A stretch of 64,000 nucleotides of DNA from Flaviramulus sp. BrNp1-15 (GTDB lineage Bacteria > Bacteroidota > Bacteroidia > Flavobacteriales > Flavobacteriaceae): contig NZ_CP092099.1 of the NCBI RefSeq assembly GCF_022259695.1, forward strand, positions 2,936,001-3,000,000. The letters run 5' to 3'. Position 1 is the first letter of the stretch, and each line of letters starts with the position of its first letter. The notes under the pieces were generated by a model. The model saw only the letters and a list, made by a program, of their open reading frames with translations, made no database searches and was not told the origin of the DNA. Below, one piece after another: positions 58,415-64,000 of this stretch. Position numbers and translations under genes: made by a program.

Positions 58415-61400
58415 ATGATTCATTTCTTCGGAAACCAAAACAGTAAAGTATTTGCTGTTCAAGCAACAAAAGAATTATCAACCGAAACCATTTCAAAATT
58501 ATCGTGGCTCTTTGGCAACCAACCTAAAATAGAACAAGCATCAATAGATGCTTTTTTTGTTGGCCCACGTGCTGCTATGATTACACCTTGGAGTACGAAT
58601 GCTGTTGAAATCACCCAAAATATGGGAATTTCAAACATCATAAGAATTGAAGAATTTCAAGCTGTTTCAGAAGATTTTTCAGATTTTGACCCTATGATTT
58701 CAGAGAAATTCAACGGTTTAAACCAAGAATCATTTACCATAAACATTAAGCCAGAACCTATCTTAAATATTGAAGATATTTCAGCTTATAACAAACAAGA
58801 AGGTTTATCATTAAGTGATGAAGAAGTAGAATATTTAGAAGGTGTTTCAAAAAAAATTGGTCGTCCGTTAACAGACTCTGAAGTGTTTGGATTTTCTCAA
58901 GTAAACTCAGAGCATTGTCGCCATAAAATTTTTAATGGCACATTTGTTATTGATGGAGAAGAAAAACCAACCTCACTTTTTAAATTAATTAGAAAAACAT
59001 CTGAAACACATCCAAATACAATTGTTTCAGCATATAAAGATAATGTGGCTTTTATTGAAGGCCCTAAAGTTGAACAATTTGCACCAAAACGCGCAGATAT
59101 ACCAGACTATTATACAACTCAAGATTTTGATTCTGTAATTTCTTTAAAAGCAGAAACACACAACTTCCCTACTACTGTAGAGCCTTTTAATGGTGCTGCA
59201 ACAGGTTCTGGCGGTGAAATTCGCGATAGATTAGCTGGTGGAAAAGGTTCTTTACCATTAGCAGGTACTGCGGTGTATATGACCTCATATTCAAGACTTG
59301 AAGAAAATAGACCATGGGAAAAAGCTGTTGAAGAACGCAAATGGCTTTACCAAACACCAATGGATATTTTAATTAAAGCTTCTAACGGTGCTTCAGATTT
59401 TGGTAACAAATTTGGGCAACCGCTTATTTGTGGTTCGGTATTAACTTTTGAGCATGAAGAAGAAGCCCGAAAACTTGGTTTCGACAAAGTGATTATGCAA
59501 GCTGGAGGTATTGGTTATGGTAAAAAAGAACAAGCATTAAAAGACACACCAAAGACTGGTGATAAAATAGTGATTCTAGGTGGTGAAAATTATAGAATTG
59601 GTATGGGTGGAGCTGCAGTTTCTAGTGCAGATACTGGTGAATTTGCTTCTGGCATAGAACTAAATGCAGTACAACGTTCTAACCCAGAAATGCAAAAACG
59701 AGCAGCTAATGCCATTCGTGGTATGGTTGAAAGTGACGAAAACCACATTGTTTCTATTCACGATCATGGTGCTGGTGGCCATTTAAATTGCTTATCTGAA
59801 CTTGTTGAAGAAACTGGTGGAAAAATAGATTTAGATGCCCTTCCTGTTGGTGATCCTACACTTTCTGATAAAGAAATTATTGGTAACGAATCTCAAGAAC
59901 GTATGGGATTGGTTATTGGTGAAAAACATATTGATACTTTACAACGCATTGCAGAACGTGAGCGTTCGCCAATGTACACAGTTGGTGATGTTACAGGTGA
60001 TGACCGTTTTACTTTTGAGTCTAAAACCAATGGTCATAAACCTATGGATTTAGCCATGGAAGATATGTTTGGAAGTTCTCCAAAAACCATCATGACTGAT
60101 AAAACCATCAATAGAAATTATAATGATGTTAGTTATAACCGTAATGATTTTCATGATTATTTAGAACAAGTTTTACAACTTGAAGCTGTAGCCTGTAAAG
60201 ATTGGTTAACAAACAAAGTAGACCGTTGTGTGGGTGGAAAAGTTGCTAAACAACAATGTGTGGGCGCCTTACAACTTCCGTTAAATAATGTAGGTGTTAT
60301 GGCACTTGATTATAAAGGAAAAGAAGGTATTGCAACCTCTATTGGTCATGCACCTATTTCAGGATTAATAAATCCTGCAGCAGGAAGCAGAAACGCCATT
60401 ACAGAGTCTCTTACAAATATTATTTGGGCACCTTTAAAAGAGGGTTTAAAAAGTATTTCTCTGTCTGCTAACTGGATGTGGCCTTGTAAAAACGAAGGTG
60501 AGGATGCACGTTTATATGAAGCCGTTGAAGCCGTTTCAGATTTTGCTATAGATTTAGAAATTAATGTTCCAACAGGAAAAGATTCTTTATCTATGAAGCA
60601 AAAATACCCTAATGAAGATGTTATTGCTCCTGGAACAGTTATTATTTCGGCAGCTGGAAATTGTAATGATATAAACAAAATAGTTGAACCGGTTTTAAAG
60701 AAAAATGCTGGTGATATATACTACATTAACATTTCTCAAGACAAATTCAAACTTGGAGGAAGTTCGTTTGCACAAATAGTAAACAAAATAGGAAACGAGA
60801 CACCAAATGTTCAAGATGCTTCTTACGTAAAAACAGTTTTCAACACCATTCAAAAATTAATAAAAGATGATAAAATTGTTGCAGGACATGATGTCGCTTC
60901 TGGCGGATTAATCACAACGCTTTTAGAACTTTGTTTTGCTGATAATAATATTGGAGCCGAATTAGATCTTTCTGATTTAAATGAAAAAGATTCTTTTAAA
61001 TTACTTTTTGCTGAAAATTCTGGAATTGTAATTCAAGCTAAAGACGCTTCTATTGAAACTGTTTTATCTGATGCCAATATTGAATACTTTAACATAGGAA
61101 AAGTAACTAATACAGATGTATTAAGCATCATTAATCAAGCTGAAGTATTCACTCTTACAATTTCGAGATTAAGAGATGTTTGGTACAAAACCTCTTTCCT
61201 ACTTGACCAAAAACAAACGGCTAATAATTTAGCAGAAGACAGATTCAATAATTATAAAAACCAACCTTTACAATATATATTCCCAAGTCATTTCACTGGA
61301 AAACTACCAAAAATTGATGCTAGTAAACCAAGACCAAAAGCAGCTATTATTCGTGAAAAAGGAAGTAATTCTGAACGCGAAATGGCAAACGCCATGTATT

Positions 61401-62077
61401 TAGCTGGTTTTGATGTAAAAGATGTACACATGACCGATTTGATTTCGGGTCGTGAAACCTTGGAAGACATTCAGTTTGTTGGAGCTGTTGGTGGATTTAG
61501 TAATTCAGACGTATTAGGTTCTGCAAAAGGTTGGGCTGGAGCTTTCCTATATAATGAAAAAGCAAATACGGCTTTACAAAATTTCTTCAAGCGAAAAGAC
61601 ACCTTGTCTGTTGGAATCTGTAATGGATGTCAATTATTTATGGAACTAGAAGAGATTAATCCTGAGCATGACATTCATGGTAAAATGGTTCATAATGATT
61701 CTCATAAACACGAAAGTTCATTTACTTCGGTTAAAATTCAGGAAAACAATTCTGTAATGCTTTCTAGTTTAGCAGGAAGTACTTTAGGTGTTTGGATTTC
61801 ACATGGTGAAGGAAAATTTGATTTACCATACACTGAAGACCAATACAATATTGTTGCTAAATATGGTTACGCTGAATATCCGCACAATCCAAATGGTTCA
61901 GATTTCAATACCGCTATGATGTGTGATAAATCTGGCAGACACTTAGTAACTATGCCACATATTGAACGCTCTACGTTTCAATGGAATTGGGCGCACTACC
62001 CAAACAACAGAAAAGACGAAGTATCTCCTTGGTTAGAAGCTTTTGTGAATGCAAGGGTTTGGCTAGAGAAAAAATAG
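58415..62077 (+). CDS. purL: phosphoribosylformylglycinamidine synthase, fused large form
   Basis: Makes FGAM from FGAR, ATP and glutamine in purine synthesis. At 1,220 residues it is the single-chain form with all parts: a synthetase core with FSQVNSEHCRHKIFNG, SLKAETHNFPTTVEPFNGAATGSGGEIRD and HDHGAGGHLNCLSELVEETGG, a second ATPase-like half, and a C-terminal class I glutaminase with GICNGCQLFMEL (catalytic Cys) and PHIERSTFQWNW (His and Glu). It replaces separate PurS, PurQ and PurL. The promoter is just upstream and a strong terminator follows. Confidence 0.97.
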   Translation: MIHFFGNQNSKVFAVQATKELSTETISKLSWLFGNQPKIEQASIDAFFVGPRAAMITPWSTNAVEITQNMGISNIIRIEEFQAVSEDFSDFDPMISEKFNGLNQESFTINIKPEPILNIEDISAYNKQEGLSLSDEEVEYLEGVSKKIGRPLTDSEVFGFSQVNSEHCRHKIFNGTFVIDGEEKPTSLFKLIRKTSETHPNTIVSAYKDNVAFIEGPKVEQFAPKRADIPDYYTTQDFDSVISLKAETHNFPTTVEPFNGAATGSGGEIRDRLAGGKGSLPLAGTAVYMTSYSRLEENRPWEKAVEERKWLYQTPMDILIKASNGASDFGNKFGQPLICGSVLTFEHEEEARKLGFDKVIMQAGGIGYGKKEQALKDTPKTGDKIVILGGENYRIGMGGAAVSSADTGEFASGIELNAVQRSNPEMQKRAANAIRGMVESDENHIVSIHDHGAGGHLNCLSELVEETGGKIDLDALPVGDPTLSDKEIIGNESQERMGLVIGEKHIDTLQRIAERERSPMYTVGDVTGDDRFTFESKTNGHKPMDLAMEDMFGSSPKTIMTDKTINRNYNDVSYNRNDFHDYLEQVLQLEAVACKDWLTNKVDRCVGGKVAKQQCVGALQLPLNNVGVMALDYKGKEGIATSIGHAPISGLINPAAGSRNAITESLTNIIWAPLKEGLKSISLSANWMWPCKNEGEDARLYEAVEAVSDFAIDLEINVPTGKDSLSMKQKYPNEDVIAPGTVIISAAGNCNDINKIVEPVLKKNAGDIYYINISQDKFKLGGSSFAQIVNKIGNETPNVQDASYVKTVFNTIQKLIKDDKIVAGHDVASGGLITTLLELCFADNNIGAELDLSDLNEKDSFKLLFAENSGIVIQAKDASIETVLSDANIEYFNIGKVTNTDVLSIINQAEVFTLTISRLRDVWYKTSFLLDQKQTANNLAEDRFNNYKNQPLQYIFPSHFTGKLPKIDASKPRPKAAIIREKGSNSEREMANAMYLAGFDVKDVHMTDLISGRETLEDIQFVGAVGGFSNSDVLGSAKGWAGAFLYNEKANTALQNFFKRKDTLSVGICNGCQLFMELEEINPEHDIHGKMVHNDSHKHESSFTSVKIQENNSVMLSSLAGSTLGVWISHGEGKFDLPYTEDQYNIVAKYGYAEYPHNPNGSDFNTAMMCDKSGRHLVTMPHIERSTFQWNWAHYPNNRKDEVSPWLEAFVNARVWLEKK

Positions 62078-62100
62078 AATAATTAAAAATAAGAGTTATA

Positions 62101-62138
62101 AAAAACTCCGAAGTAAAAATTTTTACTTCGGGGTTTTT
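62101..62138. terminator. bidirectional terminator between purL and ppdK
   Basis: AAAAACTCCGAAGTAAAAA pairs with TTTTTACTTCGGGGTTTTT: a stem of at least 14 bases with A and T tracts, serving both convergent genes. Confidence 0.92.
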
Positions 62139-62166
62139 GAATTTAAACAAAGAAAAATGAAAAATT

Positions 62167-64000
62167 TTATAAGGCTCCTTTAATAACTGCCTGTGCAGAT
62201 ACTAGTCTAGCAATTGGCACTCTATATGGTGAACAACTCACATAATCCATTCCTGTTTTATAACAGAATTCTACAGAACTTGGTTCTCCTCCGTGCTCAC
62301 CACATATACCTACTTTTAGGTTTGGTTTGACGCTTCTACCTTTTTCTGTTCCCATTTTTACTAACTGTCCTACACCTTCTTGATCTAATACTTCAAAAGG
62401 ATCTACTTTTAAAATACCTTTCTGGATATAAATTGGTAAAAACTTGCCTGCATCATCACGTGAATATCCAAATGTCATTTGAGTTAAATCATTTGTTCCA
62501 AACGAGAAGAAATCAGCTTTTTCTGCAATTAAATCTGCCATTAAAGCAGCTCTTGGAACTTCAATCATAGTTCCTACTAGATACTCAATAGTGTCATTAC
62601 GTTCTTCAAAGATTTTGTTAGCAGTACTTCTAATAATTTGCTCTTGTGCTTCAAATTCTTTAACTGTTCCTACCAAAGGCACCATAATTTCTGGTTTACA
62701 AATAATGCCTCGTTCTTTTAAATTTAAAGCAGCTTCAATAATTGCTCTCGTTTGCATTTCTGTAATCTCTGGGTAGGTATTACCTAATCTACAACCTCTA
62801 TGACCAAGCATTGGGTTAAATTCTTCAAGTTCAGCAACTTTATTTTTAACCGCTTGTAAAGAAATATGCATATCTTCAGCTAACTCTTTTTGAGTAGCCA
62901 GTTGATGAGGCACAAATTCATGCAATGGTGGGTCTAATAAACGAATGGTTACTGATAAGCCTTGCATAGCTTCAAAAATACCTTCAAAATCTGCACGTTG
63001 CATAGGTAATAATTCATCTAAAGCTTGTTTTCTACCTTTAACAGTATCTGCTAAAATCATCTCACGCATTGCTTTAATTCGGTCTACTTCAAAAAACATG
63101 TGTTCTGTTCGTGTTAAACCAATACCTTGGGCACCAAAATTACGTGCTACTTTAGCATCTTTTGGGCTATCTGCATTAGTTCTAACTTTCATTATAGCAT
63201 ATTTCTCTGTAAGCTTCATAACCTCTCCAAACTCACCACTTAACTCTGGTTCCATGGTTGCTACTTTGCCTTCTATAATATTACCTGTAGAACCATTTAA
63301 TGAAATCCAATCACCTTCGTGATACTCATGACCATCTACTGTTAAAGTTCTGTTTTTATAATCTATTTTTAAAGCACCAGCACCAGATATACAACATTTA
63401 CCCATACCACGAGCTACAACCGCAGCATGCGATGTCATACCTCCACGAGCAGTTAAAATACCTTTAGCTATATTCATACCTTCTAAATCTTCTGGAGAAG
63501 TTTCAATACGTACTAGAATACTATTTTTATATTTATGAGCTTCGTCTGCAAAAAATACAATTTTACCAGTCGCTGCTCCTGGAGAAGCTGGTAACCCTTG
63601 TGCAATTACATGAGCTCTTTTTAAAGCTTTTGGATCGAAAATTGGATGTAATAATTCATCTAATTTATTAGGCTCTAATAAAAGAAGCGCTTCTTTTTCA
63701 TCAATCATACCTTCTTTTAATAAGTCCATAGTTATTTTAACCATGGCCGCTCCTGTACGCTTACCATTTCTGGTTTGTAGAATCCAAAGTTTTCCATCTT
63801 GAATGGTAAACTCCATATCCTGCATATCTCTATAATGCTTTTCTAAAATATCTTGATATGAATTAAGTTCATTATAAATTGATGGCATTAACTCTTCCAA
63901 AGAAGGATAGTTTTCTGCTCTATCTTCTTCTTCAATTTTAGCTAATTCTGCCCAACGTTGCGAACCTAATTTGGTAATTTGTTGTGGAGTTCTAACACCT
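62167..64000 (-). CDS. ppdK: pyruvate, phosphate dikinase, 5' part beyond the window
   Basis: Interconverts pyruvate, ATP and phosphate with PEP, AMP and pyrophosphate. The frame is open to base 64000 on the minus strand (GVRTPQQITKLGSQRW at the edge is typical PPDK sequence); the TTG at 63900 is internal. Visible: ATP-grasp end (QDMEFTIQDGKLWILQTRNGKRTG), the phospho-His domain GGMTSHAAVVARGMGKCCISGAG, and the PEP-binding barrel with GLTRTEHMFF, GHRGCRLGNTYPEI, SFGTNDLTQMTFGYSRDD and the final GMDYVSCSPYRVPIARL with the catalytic Cys. At least 610 of about 900 residues are present. Confidence 0.96.
   Translation of the reverse strand, partial: GVRTPQQITKLGSQRWAELAKIEEEDRAENYPSLEELMPSIYNELNSYQDILEKHYRDMQDMEFTIQDGKLWILQTRNGKRTGAAMVKITMDLLKEGMIDEKEALLLLEPNKLDELLHPIFDPKALKRAHVIAQGLPASPGAATGKIVFFADEAHKYKNSILVRIETSPEDLEGMNIAKGILTARGGMTSHAAVVARGMGKCCISGAGALKIDYKNRTLTVDGHEYHEGDWISLNGSTGNIIEGKVATMEPELSGEFGEVMKLTEKYAIMKVRTNADSPKDAKVARNFGAQGIGLTRTEHMFFEVDRIKAMREMILADTVKGRKQALDELLPMQRADFEGIFEAMQGLSVTIRLLDPPLHEFVPHQLATQKELAEDMHISLQAVKNKVAELEEFNPMLGHRGCRLGNTYPEITEMQTRAIIEAALNLKERGIICKPEIMVPLVGTVKEFEAQEQIIRSTANKIFEERNDTIEYLVGTMIEVPRAALMADLIAEKADFFSFGTNDLTQMTFGYSRDDAGKFLPIYIQKGILKVDPFEVLDQEGVGQLVKMGTEKGRSVKPNLKVGICGEHGGEPSSVEFCYKTGMDYVSCSPYRVPIARLVSAQAVIKGAL

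Noticed and set aside
1-64000. tRNA, rRNA, CRISPR array, prophage, IS element, toxin-antitoxin or restriction system
   Set aside because: Looked for in gaps and among proteins; no tRNA-like cloverleaf, regular spaced repeat, transposase, integrase or defence protein was found.

Overview
The window is about two-thirds A+T and comes from a member of the Flavobacteriaceae (phylum Bacteroidota). Support for this: promoters of the Bacteroidetes type (TAnnTTTG at -7, with TTTG or TTG 19 bases upstream), several type IX secretion (T9SS) C-terminal sorting domains, flavobacterial families of unknown function (DUF6090, DUF3810, DUF4252, DUF4199, DUF6580), few recognisable Shine-Dalgarno sites, and short dispersed palindromes bounded by TGTCAT/ATGACA. 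A marine genus near Olleya, Lacinutrix or Winogradskyella is a guess. No tRNA, rRNA, CRISPR array, prophage, transposase or integrase was seen.

Layout. 1-2.5 kb: 3' part of folE, then cysS and yidD, with repeat elements between them. 2.7-13.1 kb: a secreted amidohydrolase, a duplicated-domain lipoprotein gene, pepD, a DUF3810 peptidase-like protein, a T9SS surface protein, a SpoU methyltransferase, an M48 protease and a DUF6090 gene. The lipoprotein and DUF6090 genes lie beside extra, decayed copies of a neighbour's 3' end (pepD and M48). 13.4-22.2 kb: a DEAD-box helicase behind a long leader, a CarboxypepD_reg protein, trmH, a sirtuin, a glycosyltransferase, a haem-binding protein, a HEAT-like protein and purB. 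22.3-26.2 kb: an ECF sigma operon (sigma, single-TM regulator, two DUF4252 proteins) divergent from an S41 peptidase.

26.2-31.5 kb: a cobalamin-riboswitch-controlled TonB-dependent receptor, a 35-residue membrane peptide, a DUF6580 membrane protein, rmuC, a small membrane-anchored protein and a thioesterase. 31.5-45 kb: carB (short form), rpmH, a TPR-like membrane protein, cardiolipin synthase, a lytic transglycosylase, an alpha/beta hydrolase, a reduced GNAT-like protein, mtaB, a short T9SS cargo, an orphan peptide-binding lipoprotein, a GlmU-like protein and type B L31. 45-50.3 kb: a forward cluster of DUF4199 protein, GT2, phosphohexomutase and MsbA-like exporter. 50.5-53.1 kb: a second ECF sigma module (sigma, single-TM protein, Spy-like protein, then DUF2807). 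53.1-64 kb: a BNR/Ycf48-like lipoprotein, an RsmB-type methyltransferase, a secreted endonuclease I, a fructosamine kinase-like protein, purL and the 3' part of ppdK.

Most of the window is ordinary chromosomal housekeeping. The parts least explained by standard annotation are the gene-tail fossils flanking accessory genes (4.4-6.0 kb and 13.06 kb), the repeat family associated with one of them, the two parallel ECF-sigma modules, and the small peptide beside the B12 riboswitch.
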